Source of the DNA: Hofstenia miamia
Lineage: Eukaryota > Xenacoelomorpha > Acoela
Reading direction: 5' to 3'
DNA: 64,000 nucleotides
Assembly: GCA_004352715.1 (NCBI GenBank)
Contig: SCFE01000088.1
Coordinates: 1,644,915 to 1,708,914, forward strand
Of this stretch, positions 44,584 to 57,985 are shown piece by piece. The translations under genes were made by a program, and so were the position numbers. Under the pieces are notes generated by a model that saw nothing but the letters and a program-made list of their open reading frames with translations, ran no database searches and was not told the DNA's origin. The number at the start of each line of letters is the position of its first letter. The first letter of the stretch is position 1.

Positions 44584-45403
44584 GTATCGTTATACATGCT
44601 GCGGACAAAACGCTGCACATTCTCATAGGATTCTCCTAATTTTCTATGCGTATGCGTAATTTAATACGAATTTCTAAATTCATGTGAAATAGATTTAAAT
44701 AATATTGAATTAATTGCGGTACACCAACTGAGCGGTTGCTATCTCTGAATAAGTTAAATATAAGAAGTATTGATAGCCAAATTTCAAATGAATTTTTATT
44801 GTTCTCTTCACAAAAGTTCGGAAATAGTGATATTTAAAAAAAATCATTATATATATAAGAAAATCTAAAATTCTGAGAAGTTCGAGATGTGTTACTTGCA
44901 TTAAAGTCCATCTCCAGGACAGTATTAAGCGTGCACCTTGAGGCCTAAAAGAGCACAAAAAACAATCATGGAGGAAATCTCTACTATTTCAATTCCTCTA
45001 AATACATTGATCATGGAGACATAAAAATTTGAGAAAACTACTGTAAAACTATCGAAATAACAAAATGACGCCATCAAACTAATTTCAATTTCAAACGACT
45101 TGAAGGAAACTACAAAGTATTTTTAGTAAACCAAATAGTTTTGCTGTAGCATGTTCGGTTCATTTTCTATTATCATTTTAATTGTGAGAAGCTATTCCCT
45201 TAGCAAATCTCACATACATTGATATTCATACAATCTTACAATAAATAAACAGCAATTTGTCATAGTTGTATAATATTCTTGGGAAAGTTTACATACATTC
45301 TACTAACAGAGTTTTAAACTATCATACCTAAAGCTCAATCAAAATTATATGTATCTCAATCAGCTTTATATTTATAAATTCTATATTCTCAATAGTTGAA
45401 GTG

Positions 45404-45441
<38 letters not shown>

Positions 45442-45566
45442 TGCAAGAAGTTTTTAATATAGTGTNTATAGTGTTGTGATATTAACTCAGTATGGAAAAA
45501 TTTACAACTCTGGCTACAACAAAATAAACACGCTTACAACATTACAGTTTACTAACAACTAAAAAC

Positions 45567-45734
45567 TTATTTGGGCATTGCATATGTATCAGGTGTTGCT
45601 TTGTGAGCAATTGAATATGCTCCTTCAGGTTCAGCGATGGCATAGTCAACATCATCAAAGGTGCTGCATGATGGCAGCTCAGTGTAAACATTTTCTGAAC
45701 TTGAATGTTGAGAGTATGGTTTTTGAAAAGGATT
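45567..45734 (-). CDS. MEGF10/Draper-like last exon: tyrosine-motif tail
   Basis: 55 codons plus TAA, opening after ATTTTAG. It contains NPFQKPY, VYTEL, DYAIAEPEGAYSIA and TYAMPK, a dense set of tyrosines in phosphotyrosine-adaptor contexts as in Draper-family tails. I found no clear poly(A) hexamer just downstream. Confidence 0.85.
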   Translation of the reverse strand, partial: NPFQKPYSQHSSSENVYTELPSCSTFDDVDYAIAEPEGAYSIAHKATPDTYAMPK

Positions 45735-48700
45735 CTAAAATAAATATTATAAAAAGTATTAAATTGATGGATTTTTTATAATATTACAGTTAAGGAAAAA
45801 CCACAAGAAAATTTTACTTGGTGAAATGTTGCATGGAGTTGATTTTTGTTTATTTTTGTTAATAGAAATTCTCAAGGATGCAATAAATCCTCATTTTTAA
45901 AATTTCAAATTTTCAGAATATTCTTTGTATTTTTTGTAATATTTTTAGCATGAATGATTTATTTGCAATAAAAAATGTTCTATCCATATTTAAAATCTTG
46001 AATAAGTATTTGATAAAATAAGTTTAATCAAGCTGAGGTATTGGGCGGTAGTTGCCCTTTCCAAGTGCTTTTTTAGTTTGCTGGTATAAATTTAACATAT
46101 AGCACTTATAATTATAGGAACTCCTTTATTATTAATGAGTGTGAATTTGAAGAAATACATTTTTTATTTTCTAACTACGGTATCTGTCAACATCACACAA
46201 ACATAAAGATGAAATGTGGTAGAAAATTGTAATATATCTGTAATATGTTGTTGTTTTATAGTTTGAATCCCATTATAGTAAGTGACGAAAAAGCCGCTGA
46301 TGTAAAGTTTGTGCGCAATTCTGAGGTTTGGATTGGTTAAAATAAGAGATGAACATTGAATCAATTAGATTAAGTTTAAAATCAACGGGTTTAATTAAAA
46401 TCATTTTCTAAATCCAATTTGAGAAAATAGATACTTATGAGTATTTATAAGAAGACTACTTACTGTGTTCGACCATGGATCATCAAGGCATTTTGGAGGT
46501 AAAGTAACAATCATATCTTCAGGCGGAGGAGGTAAAAATTTTGTGGGGCTTCTCGGTATATGATCGAACCCATTTGACATAGTTTCAGGCTAAAAAATGA
46601 ATCGGCATTTCAAATGTACAAGAAAAATAATGTTTTCAACGTTATCGTTTGGTACAACACTGGATGAAAAGTTGCGAATAATTTAGTAATTTCACTTTTT
46701 CAATTTAGCACTGCTGATGTCCATCACTGGGAGCTTTCAAAAACAAAAACCAATTGGATACGTACTACATTCCATTTAAAGAAGCTGACAATAGTTTCGA
46801 ATAAACGATAAGTGACGTCCTTGGCTACGTGAAGTCAAGTTATAATTATGATTGTGTACAAGTGTACATAATTTCTCAAGTATAATACAAATGAATTATA
46901 TGTACCTGTCGAAGTGAACATCTTTCCGTTCCTGAATTAAAAAATGCAGATTCATCAAGGTGATTTCTTGATGAAGATCTGCATTTCAAAGAAATGAAAA
47001 CTGCCACAATGATCAGTAGGCCTAATAGTAAAAAGCCAAGAATAATAATAAAGTACATCGTAGTGTTGAATGGGGGGATTTCTATATTGCTACCTAAATA
47101 ATATTTCAAAATAAAGTATTATGCGATACTATTTTAATTCAAATAAGTAATAATAGCAAGATTTGGGTCTCTACAGAATTGATTTGCCGATTCCCCATTC
47201 ACCAATATTGATTGATGTAAGTTTACCCAAACGTAGTTTCTTACACGAAATCAAGAAATTCAATTGAATTGAATTTAGGTAATGTCGAAACAACACAAAA
47301 GTTTATTCATTACATTTTTTACTTGTACGTATTTTTAATGAAATATTTAAATTTCACGAAATTCTGTCCAATGTTAATTTTATATATGCTAAATTTGAAA
47401 TTTGTCTAGAAAACTGCTGTAAGATATTCAACAGTTTGAGAATCGCATACATTTAAATGCAATGCTTAATAATCATTTCTACTTATTGTAATTATGTGTA
47501 AATAGAAACCTGGTTGAAAACTCATTTTCGGACCCACTCACGTACTGGTCCCGTACACTTATATTGTATCAAGTTCGATCCCAATTCAGTCTAGTGAAAT
47601 TTAATCCTGTTACCACTGGTCTTAGTCTATTACAAAATCAAAGCAAATATTAGATCAAATTGGACCTAGTCCCAGATGACTTTAATTGAAAAACTATATC
47701 TTTTTTTAAATAGTCTTGTCGTAAAAAAATAGCAAAGCACAGTGGCATAGCCAGGTTAAAACTACAGAAAGGGCTGACACGTTTTTAGTTGAGATATTTG
47801 GTTTAATGATAATTGCTTGTTCATTATCTTTTGCAAAGATTTAAAAGTTAAGTGTATATGAATAAAAATAAAAGTAAAGAACTCAAAGTATATCAAATCA
47901 GTTCGTGTGTTTTCTTTCCAAACTTTTGTTAATCATTAGCATCAACTTTAGGGAGAGGTTCATTTTCAAAGGCAAAGTGAATCAAATTTTGCTTCTCAAA
48001 AGTAGAAGACGTATGTCATCTTGGAGAGTCTATTCTTGACAGTGAAGAGAAAACATATTCTCATTGCCCATTCGAAAACCCCATGGGTGCTACGTTAAAT
48101 TATAAAAATGGGTCGAACCAGCCCGGACCAGACCTGATGTATTTCAAGAATAATGACTCATAGGGAAGCCTGAACTCTTAGAAATAGTAAACCTTGCATG
48201 TTAAGCTAACACCAACCCAAAATTAAATTGAAATAATGTCTTAATTATATACAGTGTGATAACAATAAATGTCTAAACTAAATGCAATTTTGAAATTCTT
48301 CAATCTTCAAAAATCTATTCTGCTCACTGTTAAATTGTTATATAAATAATAAATTTCCATGTCCTAAAATATTCATGAATAAATTTTCAAAATTCATTTA
48401 ACAAATACATTATAATTTTTACAAACTAATATCAAGAAAGCTTTCACAATAATTTTTCAATATTTAAGAGATCTTGAAAACAAAATAATACAGAAGGTTT
48501 TATTTGTAAGTAGCTGCTCACAAATTATTGATGAAATCAGTTGTGGCGCACATATTTCAAATCAGCGTTCCACAAATGATGGTTAATGTTATATTATAAA
48601 TTTACAATCATAGCCAAGTTGAAAGTGTGTATGTGATTGGTCACGAGTGATCTGCCACATTTTGGTAAAATGACCCAGATAGTTAGCGATATGACGTGAT

Positions 48701-49618
48701 TTTGTAACTTTTCTTGCTATCAGCAATCACGTAGTCTAACCGTGCTTATAGTGTACTATCCTGCAGTCTAATCAAATTGCATTTGAAGGCATCCGTAATA
48801 TACTTGTGATAAACATAGAAACGCATCGTTTGAATTAGAAATATTGCACAGTACTATTTCCTATTGCTTAAAAAATATATATCTAAATATTAATAATTGA
48901 AATTCTCAAACATTTGGGAAGTTTCAAATTTTCGAACTATTTTCTGAACTTTTTGTTGTGCAAACTTTAAAACCAAGTTCTCAAACTTTTCCTATGGAAT
49001 CATTTAAACCAAGTTCTCAATCTTTAAATGGGAGATTTAAACCTACTTAACAAACAACTCAGATAACTAGGAGATACTTAGACTTCAAAAAGTGTAGTTG
49101 ATCAATGTCGGGGGGCGATGGGAGGCGATGGCCATGGCTAAGTTGCATGCCATAACTAAATTAAGATCCAAAAGAAACTTTTGCTGGCAGCATTTTGAAA
49201 AATTATTTCTGCTTTGTGTGGCAAATTTCAATAAATACCTGACACATCCTATCAGATTTAGAAGTATATTCAATTAATTACAAATTTGCTATTTGAAAAC
49301 CTAATATATAAATTTAATTGAAATATAAAAATTGAACGAATATATATTCATAAAACATTTAAGTTGATGCAAATGTTCTCTTCAGGCAGCATTAGTGCAT
49401 TGAGGGACTGATAGGCGTTAGTATGAAAATAAATTCTGAATGTGCTAATCACTGCCGGGAAGTGTGTGTCAACACCTAAGATTATTTATTCGTGTATTCC
49501 TGTAGAAAAGGCGTACATTATTTTTTCTTATTTAAAAAATTTAGTAACAATTATGCAAATGAAAATTGTTTTGACTTTCACAACGCTCTGTATAGAGATA
49601 ATGTGTTCATTTATAAAT

Positions 49619-49664
<46 letters not shown>

Positions 49665-52600
49665 CATTTCAATTGTTCATATTTGTAATAACTTACTAAC
49701 AATCTTACAGCCTTCTTCCCAATGACAAAACATCTCTCTGCTGCAATTACAAACTTGCTTACAGTCTTTTCCGTAATAATTCGAATGACATTCTAAATGA
49801 AATTGAATAAAATAAAGTTATTGACCATTAAAAATGTTGTTTCAGGTCATCAATTCTATTAGAAAAATTCTCACAATATAATAAATATAAAGCCCCAAAA
49901 TGATTTCCATTGCAAAAACAATATCATGCCGTTTTCAAAAAATTAATTATTTATTTTTTAGAGAATACACATAAAATCTTCTAACTTCCCTAGTTGTTGT
50001 TTCAATTTTATGATTCAAATGTATTGAATATTCCATTACAAATACAAAACATTTGCATAATCTTAGAAAACTCTTCAAAAAATAATAGTTATTTGCATTC
50101 TTGGAAGTTTACTAAAAAACTTTTTTCAAGATTTTTCGTGGATTTCTTTCAAAGATCTTGAACATTTTTCAAAGGAAGTTCACTATGAATTTGTTGGTCC
50201 TTTTCCTTTAAAAATTTTAAATATTTCTTGAAAGATATTGCTATGATATTATGCTATTAAAAAACTACTAATAATATAATTTCGAGTCAGGGCGACTACT
50301 CAAATCGAGTGCCCCAATAGAAACTTCTAGTAATCCAGGACCTTTAGTGTCAAAGAATAAAAAATAGGTGATTCGTACTCTAAAGCTTTGTTGTATGCAA
50401 TTTTGCCTTACCTTCTTAAATTTTTGTGAACAACATCCACGTTAATAATTATTGCTTAATTAAATTAAGTTTCTAAGAAATATCAAATTATCATATCATA
50501 TTTCTATTTGACAGTCAATGTATTATTAATTTCCGCTTCTAGTGATTACCACACTTTTGTCATTTCTAATAAAAGGCAATATCTACTAGAAGATACAACC
50601 TGAAATGAACTAGCCATACTGCTTTCAATTGTGATAACACCAAAATTATTGATTTTCATTTTTTCCTAAAAAAAGTTTACTGCATAGCACAAAAAATTTC
50701 TACTATTAATCCACCATTTGCTGCATTTTAGATTAGAGAAGCTAAAGGGTATCCAACTTTTTATCACATTTTAGGTCTTTGTAAAAGCATGTGGAATTGA
50801 AACTAACCTTAGCACATGTGTATAGGTAATTGTTAAAACAGAAATATAGAAGAATTGCTGTGTTATTTTTCCATATTGAGTTATATATATTGACTGGTCA
50901 GTTTTATTCTTGATTTGACTTCCTCAAAATTAAAATCCATTAATACACCTTCTAATTCTCCTCTTTTGCATGTGTTCTTCACACTCCATCCACCAGCATA
51001 CATTTCTGCATTAAATATCACTAATAATTTTAAATAAACTTAATAAATGGTATAGGTGGAGAATTTGCTTCAATAGAAACTGTATTTCAAAGTTTATAAT
51101 ATAATAATTGTTGAGCTTGTGGCATGTGCTATTGCAAGGTCAGTCCTAAATATCGTTTTGCTTATTAGTAATCAATGAGGCAGATATTCTATAGTTGCAG
51201 AGAAATTTATTGTTTTTAGAATTCCCATACATTTCTTATTGGAGAGACCACTTTTTGTTGAAAAAATTTGCTTCTTCTGTTTATTAGTCAATTTATGGAA
51301 CACATGTTGTCTTTTCTATTTTTCTTGCTGTGATGGTACAAGGCGATATTCTATTAACTGTATTTCAATGGTATTTCTTTGGAATAAAGTGCTTACATGT
51401 TTTGGCAGGAACGTGCCTAGGCCAATAATATCTCACAACCAAAAATATCTTACAACAAACTTCAAACTGTGACTAATTAAATATAACTACAAAGATGTAT
51501 TGTGAAGATTGTGTAAGAAAACCGAGCGTATTCTCTTATGGCATGAACCTAGAAAATATACATATTCAGTCAAGTATTTATGCTGGAGAAGTTACAGTCA
51601 TGTCAGTATAAAAGTAGGTTCCATTAAAAAAGTGATACAATTAATGTTGGACACTCTTTATATTTCACTCAAATTGAAATTGATAGATATTTATTTTGTT
51701 GGTATATATCAAAAAGAAACACTATGTTCTTATAAAGTAGTATGCCAGTTCCAAGAAACTTGTATTTTAAGAAATTCTGAATATCTAATGTAAACTCAAT
51801 TCAGATTGTTATATATTTTCTTGAATTTAGACAGTTCTTGAATAAATAGTCATCTGAAATTGATTATTTCATAGTTCAAACTGTTTATTTGATTACTTAG
51901 TTTGCTAAAATCTCACTCATACACATAAAACGTAGCTCCATGTCGTGATTGAATGACACTATCTGGAGAATGAATTCTTAGTCAAGAATTTTATGATGTC
52001 AGCTTCATGAATTTTAGTACCTTAAATGAATCTGAATTGTGCTAAGCAATGAAAGAATGCGAACTTTTTTACCATTTACAAAAATGTTTTGGTTGGAAAG
52101 AAGTCTTGTTCATTTCCTTAGTGATACTGATAAACAGATTGACTTGGTACATGAGAAATATTGTATTGTGAATTATTTCATCGAATAGAAACAATCCAAT
52201 TCAATGCTATCTAAATATTTCAAGAATCTTTCAGCAATGAGCAACATTTTATTTACAAAGATTTCAAAAACTCGTTACAAGTAGTAGTAATAATTTTTTA
52301 GCATCGCTATAGTCATTCAAATTATGAATTATTTTTCAGTTGCTCACAATTACAATACTTTATACTGATTTTTGCTTCATCAGGTATTACTGAAATTTCT
52401 TATACATAATGATATTTGTAATTATCAAGGGTGACTGTAATTATAGTTAGCAAAAATTTAATTATTTGTAATCTTAAATCTTCTAGCAATTTAATTACCA
52501 AAGTGTAAAGATATATTATATTGGAACATTCTTGAAATATTCCATTGCTGCATAAGTAAGGATGCGAAGCATGACTTGTTGTAACTTCTACGAAAAACGA

Positions 52601-55600
52601 TTGTCATGAAAATGCACTCTCATATCAATTTTGAAAATGAGAATTTTTTCAATACTTATATACATGTGTACTTTGCGAAATAAGTATCAAATTTGTATCA
52701 TCTTTGTTAGTATGAAGGGGTAGGAGATGCCGCAATTAAGATAGTCTAAGTTGTTAAATTTAATGCGTTTAAAGAAACATGTGACTGCATGAATGCTAAG
52801 TAGATACATTGATTTACGGGTCGGAGATTCGTGAATGAATATAACAATTTATTATCACTGAAGGAATGATTTCGTTGGAGCTTGTTCCATATGCAAATGC
52901 TTTATACACCAACGGTTGGATATTGGAGTAAGATGGCGCAACCAATCAAACATCCTGTGAAACAAAAAAATTCATGTTTCAAAACGACATTCAAATTCTG
53001 CAGATTTTAATCCGTTAGAAACCGTGTGGATTATCCTCAAGAACATCATGGAAAACAAAATTCCACTTACAAACGCGGTGATTTACAATCGCAACTAGCA
53101 AACAATGGAAAATCTATAAAAATGAAACAATGGGTTCGTAGCAAATTCATTTTGCTATTACTCTCATTTTTCTGTTTGTAAATATGTTCATCCGCTTGTC
53201 TGTAAAACCCTCCTAAGTCCCATTTTTTTGAGAAAAGCTATACATTTTTTCATAAAATTTACTAGCATATACTAAAACATCATTTATTAAAAACTTACTA
53301 TCATTGCAGTGTTTGCCTGTATAACCAGGATCACATGTACAAGAGCCATTGACTTGATTACATTTCGAATGTTTACTGCAAAGACATGAGTCCTCACAGA
53401 GGTAACCATATCTTCCTTTAGGACAATTTCTAATCTCACATAACTTTCCTGAGAAGTACTTTAGGCATCTAAGAAGTAAACGAATAAAATAAGCTGACCT
53501 ATCTAATGGTGAACGATTATTCCCATTCTTATCATCTGAATGAAATGTTATGCAATGCTTTTGTCCACTCTACTTTAATTAATATACATGATCACGGATG
53601 TAGTTGTTTGTGACCATACTCATTAGAATTAAGCTCTTTGTTAAGTGAACACAAAACATTTTTGTGGATGAAAAATATAATAATTTACTTTTTAACTTGA
53701 AACGAGGCAAAGTTGCACAGCATTCAAATTTCTAAAATGCTTTAATAGACACAATTATCCTATTAGAAATATTTCAAAGACTATTAAATGAGCTTTCAAA
53801 ACTAATGAAGAAAAACCAATACGTGTATAAGTATGTTGCAACCACGACAGGATTTTGTGATACAGAAAATTAGCAACTAAATTATCATATTGCATACACT
53901 TCTAACTTCATAGCATTCTCCTCAGATGATAAGGATAATAATAAATAGTAAGCCTTATTTGTGTCACAATGAATATCAATAATAAAAATAATAAAATATA
54001 TTGTAAAAAGCATTAGACATTTTAAGCAATTGTTCCCAAAATAGATTTTAAATGGGTAGGGTCTGGTCTGGTCCAATTCCTTTGATCCGTTTACAACTCT
54101 GATATGTAATATAGCAAATGTTTGAATATTACTAATGATTAGGGCACGAAAATCTAAATAATGTCAAAGCTTTTGTTTTGACCAAAAACACTTTGCAAAA
54201 TTTGCTTTAGCATGAGAATGCCAGTTTTACAATTACTTAGTATTTATTTCGACACACTCCACCATTGTGCAATCGATCTATGGAATAAACTACATTACGA
54301 ATCGCGATCAGAAACAATTATAGAAAATTCAGAAAAAAATTTCAAAATTTTTGTCAAAAAACAGCTAATTCTAAGAGATATTAACACGTTTTGCGCATTC
54401 CAAATCAAGTATAATGCATACATACACAAGCACAAATATACGCAAGCATATAACCACTAATATTTATGTTATTTACATATTTTTACTATAGTGTAGTTTC
54501 TAGACTTTGTAATGTACATTACTTTATGCAATAAATTGCTTTAACTTTTATTATTATCCAGGCCTTACAAAATTATGGAATAACATCCAAATAGATATAA
54601 GGACAACGAATAAAAAATAACATATAGAAGAAAATCCAACCACAAACCCATACATTTATATTATATATATATATATATATATATAAATATTATTTTGTAA
54701 ATAGCTCGTAGTTTATAGTGTTGTACTAGTCCCCTTCAGAACTAAATTTGCATTGACTCATTAATATTTGTAATATTATTGTTGTTATTGATAGTATCAT
54801 TAACGAAAATGCGTAAAATTATTAAAAAATATGTTATATTTTGCACACTATTCAGGTACCTCAACCTAAAGTTTTCGCAAAATAGAATTTCACTCACTGG
54901 CATTTCCCTGTAGCACTGTTGCAATTCATCTCATTTTTGCATTGACATTTATTAGCACAGTTTTTGCCCCATTCTCCTGGTTCGCATGTGTTCTGACATT
55001 GTTCACCAATATACCCAAATTTACATTCACATTTTCCAGTTGTCGAAGAACAGTGTCCATCATTGTAGCAAATTGGACAGTCATATGTGCAATTCTTTCC
55101 ATATTTCAAATTTGGACATGGTTCATTGCAAAGTCTTCCCTAAACAAACCTAATATATAAAATATTCAACTAAAAACGTTGAAACAAGCCACATATTGAT
55201 TGCCAGCAGTTTGGGGTACAATAAGTAATTGATTAATATAAAATATGCTGCTAATTTTCAAACAGTTATTCGATGGAATCAGAACTGTAGCTACAGGGTG
55301 TTAGGGGTGCACAGTCTTGGTAAAATATTAGCCTACATCTAAAGGAATACCGAAATTCCTATCAACCCATCATAATTGCGTGTAGACCGCCCTTAGGTCA
55401 CAATGCTGGTTACGGGTCCTGCCTATAATTTGTGCACCTCTATCAACATATTGTCAAGTGATTGCGAAGTGAAAACAGTAATTTTAATAAATCGTTCGAA
55501 AAAGAAAACTGATTGTTTTGTCAAAGCAAAAAGTCATTGCTTTTCAAAATTGCATAACTATTCTGTTGACGAATGTTTTTTTGGAATATTGCATTGAATT

Positions 55601-57926
55601 ATAAATGAAGTTTCAAATGGCTACTATCAAATATTTAAAGACATGTACCAAAAAAGAATGATATTAGACCAATTAAAAATACATTTGACAAATTCAAAAC
55701 AACAAATCTCTGGGCTAAGTGTTACTTTCGGATTTTGGATAGCAGCATGAGTTCATGATTTATACTTTTAAGTTTTTCCAATAAACAATAGAAAAAGAAA
55801 AGAAATTCATAGACAAGGTAAAGTTAAAAGGTAACAAATTTCAGGTCTAATTGGAAGAAGATTAGGATAAAATTTTCAAAAAATAAAATTCCCATGCTAA
55901 ACAAAATTCATTATGAAATCTCATATATTATAATAAACGATATATAATATTATTTAATAAAATTTGTGAAATTACGGTACACAAATAGAATCATTAAGAG
56001 CAAAAACTTTTAAATGTGCAGCATCGAGAAACAGTAAGGTTAGATATATATTTATAATGTTCAAATTATTAAAGCTTGATGTCAAATATTTGATTTTAAA
56101 TTTGTTGTTTATTATGAATAGATAAATGTTTTAAATATTTATTTTACACAATATCATTTAAAGCAAAACGTTTCAATAATCATAGGAATGTTTAAAATTT
56201 CTAAGTCTTCGCTTTTAATTTTGAAAACAAATACCTACATCAATTGATGGCCAGTGAGTAAGGTGTTTGATTCCTCATTTTAGCAAATTCATCTGAAAAT
56301 CTCCAGGACATGGTTACAGTAGGCTTTGGCTGAACACATCTGGTGTTGAAAAATAAACGAATGAACAATTTACATTATGATTTTTCATCTGATTTCAAAT
56401 TACATTTTCTGCGCACCTATGTTCTGCTCTTTAATGTTATTCTTTTTTGATGTGCTACATAGGAATTATTATGTTTTATTATATTTCACAGTTTTCAAAA
56501 GCAAATCTACAGGTATAAAAACAAATGTTTTTTCTCATAAATAAAAAGTATCCTTAGGAAGCCGCTGGTGCAAGTAAAACTCGTACTTGATGTCGGTTGC
56601 CACCTATTTACTAATGGGATATTTCAAAAATTATATTGATATAGGATGACATATTAAATGGAGCAAAATCATTTCCATTAAATTTTCATATTTATTAACC
56701 TAGCAAATGGAAATATTGAACATATTTTTTGTATAGAAGTGTATTACCATAAATCCTGGTTCACAGTCGCATTCTCCCTTATTGTGTGTGCAGTGTCCAT
56801 TGAAACATTTGCAATCTTCTTCACAGTTTACACCAGTTTGTCCTTTTGGACATTTGTGTTGACATCTAAATGATAAAATTTCAATGTTAATGTTCATTGA
56901 ACATACAATAATTTTGGTAGTTTTTATGCATAACCCATTTAAACTGAATTCATAATTAAAATTTTATGAAAAATAACTATATATATATAATGCTATTTTC
57001 ACAAATACTCTTTTCTAAACTGTTTTTGAAGGTGGTCATTACAGTCATTTGCACCATTGTGGTCGTGATAGATGGCTGCAGTGGAAGGTCCCATTCAAAA
57101 GGAACAGATGAACATACTGAAATTACATGTACACTGAACACAGAATTTATTTGAATCAGGAAATTTGAAATATTAAAAACAATCTGCTTACTTGCTTCTG
57201 AAATTAAGTATTCCTACTAAGATTGAAATGCAAATTTTGTCATATAAAGGAAGTATTAGTAACCTTCACCAAAATTTTATCTGTTTGACACAACTTCAAA
57301 TTTTAAAACGCATTTTATTTAATCAACAACTTATTAAAACTATATTTATTTAATAATGCTTGTACTCTTTCCAATTTATAATTGTATGATTATAAAGCAA
57401 TAACGTATTTTTCATTCTACTATATGTTATTGTTATATGTTCTTAGAATCTTTTAGGCGTATGGAAAACGAAACTGGTAAATATATAATTTAAAATTTTT
57501 CACAATTTCTTCAAAAAATTATTTATGTTAATGCAATTCCCACAAAAAAAAATATTTGAAACTAATCTTTTTCATATTGCCAAAATAATTCACTTGGCAC
57601 TAAGCAGGTAACCAGGGAATGCTGTTTTTAACATGTTTAATTAGCAAATGAGTGCAAAACTAATTCCTACCTGTTGCCTTCAAAACCATATTTGCAAAGA
57701 CATTCTCCTGTTACCCTATCACAACCTTCTGAATTTTCTTCATTGCATTGGCATTTGTACTTGCAGTTGCTTCCATATCGAAATTTTTCGCATTTTTTGG
57801 AACAGTCTTTTTCGTAACCAGGTCTACAAATACAACTACCAGTTTCACGATGACATTTTAACAAATTTGATCTGTTACAATGGCATGCCTCAAGGCAACC
57901 CTCACCATACCAGCCAACAGAGCAAT
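45567..57926 (-). CDS. MEGF10/Draper-like EGF-repeat engulfment receptor (3' part, 8 exons)
   Basis: Eight exons, 57926-57671, 56865-56748, 55139-54898, 53468-53299, 49792-49709, 47093-46906, 46589-46464 and 45734-45567, have phases that match at every junction and give 449 codons plus stop. The ectodomain has about six laminin-type EGF repeats (CxCxxGYxGxxC with YGxxC spacers). It is followed by a single hydrophobic helix (MYFIIILGFLLLGLLIIVAV) and a basic stop-transfer. The tail has FLPPPPED, NPFQKPY, a YTEL and DYAIAEPEGAYSIA. This architecture is that of MEGF10/11, PEAR1 and Draper/CED-1: surface receptors for clearing cell corpses that signal through NPxY/YxxL tyrosines. A signal peptide, EMI domain and earlier EGF repeats are expected upstream, outside the window or in the gap at 62.9-63.9 kb. 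SREC-type scavenger receptors are the main alternative. Confidence 0.87.
46464..46589 (-). CDS. MEGF10/Draper-like exon: proline-rich cytoplasmic tail
   Basis: 42 codons between TTTTTTAG and ACA|GTAAGT. It encodes HIPRSPTKFLPPPPEDMIV, a proline-rich segment that could bind SH3 or WW domains. Phase 0 at both ends. Confidence 0.82.
46906..47093 (-). CDS. MEGF10/Draper-like exon: transmembrane segment
   Basis: 188 bases between TTATTTAG and CAG|GTACAT. A short juxtamembrane stretch (SNIEIPPFNTT) precedes a 23-residue hydrophobic helix and the basic KCRSSSR stop-transfer, giving a type I topology. Confidence 0.88.
49619..49661. repeat. (TA)n microsatellite in receptor intron
   Basis: TA run with one CA interruption, about 50 bases downstream (in gene orientation) of the exon at 49709-49792. 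Confidence 0.95.
49709..49792 (-). CDS. MEGF10/Draper-like exon: last EGF-like piece
   Basis: 84 bases between TCATTTAG and GGCT|GTAAGA. It encodes CHSNYYGKDCKQVCNC...CHWEEG. The GTAAGA donor splits a Cys codon that the transmembrane exon completes, which fixes the donor choice. Confidence 0.83.
49793..53298. other. Large intron of the receptor gene
   Basis: Separates the last EGF piece from the preceding EGF exon; phases match across it, so no exon needs to be missing. It contains the Tc1 fragment at 52.9 kb. Confidence 0.7.
52860..53100 (+). pseudogene. Tc1-like transposase fragment
   Basis: Within an intron of the receptor gene and antisense to it. A DGATNQTS stretch (about 52930) resembles the QDGAPxHTS second-Asp motif, and FNPLETVWIILKNIMENK (about 53010-53065) resembles the third acidic motif NPIENxWxxLK of Tc1. 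The frame is broken between them. Termini were not identified. Confidence 0.62.
53299..53468 (-). CDS. MEGF10/Draper-like exon: EGF-like repeat
   Basis: 170 bases between CTTCTTAG and ATA|GTAAGT. It completes the Gln codon and encodes CPKGRYGYLCEDSCLC and CTCDPGYTGKHC. It was not visible as a long open frame and was located from the EGF cysteine pattern. Confidence 0.88.
54190..54545 (+). mobile_element. LINE 3' terminal fragment
   Basis: A 82-codon frame at 54212-54460 contains YFDTLHHCAIDLWNKLHYE and FKIFVKKQLIL, the WNxLPxxxR...FKxxLKxxLL ending common to CR1/L2-type LINE ORF2. A short AT-rich tail follows. It lies in a receptor intron, antisense to the gene. Confidence 0.6.
54898..55139 (-). 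CDS. MEGF10/Draper-like exon: two EGF-like repeats
   Basis: 242 bases between GTTTAG and CCA|GTGAGT. It encodes GRLCNEPCP, CECKFGYIGEQC and GEWGKNCANKCQC. It is phase 0 at the acceptor and leaves two bases of a Gln codon completed by the next exon. Confidence 0.9.
56748..56865 (-). CDS. MEGF10/Draper-like exon: EGF-like repeat
   Basis: 118 bases between ATCATTTAG and ATG|GTAATA. It completes the split Arg codon and encodes CPKGQTGVNCEEDCKC...CDCEPGFM, one EGF-like module. Phase 2 in, phase 0 out. Confidence 0.88.
57671..57926 (-). CDS. MEGF10/Draper-like exon: two EGF-like repeats
   Basis: Starts after CAATTTTAG with two bases of a split Asp codon and ends at CAG|GTAGGA. It encodes CSVGWYGEGC..., CICRPGYEKDC and CLCKYGFEG, typical of laminin-type EGF repeats. 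The split first codon shows that at least one more exon lies to the right. Confidence 0.88.
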
Positions 57927-57940
57927 CTAAAATTGAATTG

Positions 57941-57985
<45 letters not shown>

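Larger units (their letters stand above)
42590..45566. other. Intergenic region downstream of the receptor gene
   Basis: Contains the truncated MITE copy, (TA)n tracts and a single N at 45466. No supported gene. Confidence 0.55.

Noticed and set aside
45578-45781. Plus-strand frame over the receptor's last exon
   Set aside because: Antisense shadow; the frame at 54942-55160 is likewise the shadow of an EGF exon.
47520-47600. Possible tRNA gene (a GTTCGATCCC-like stretch)
   Set aside because: No matching D arm, anticodon stem or acceptor stem can be drawn around it.
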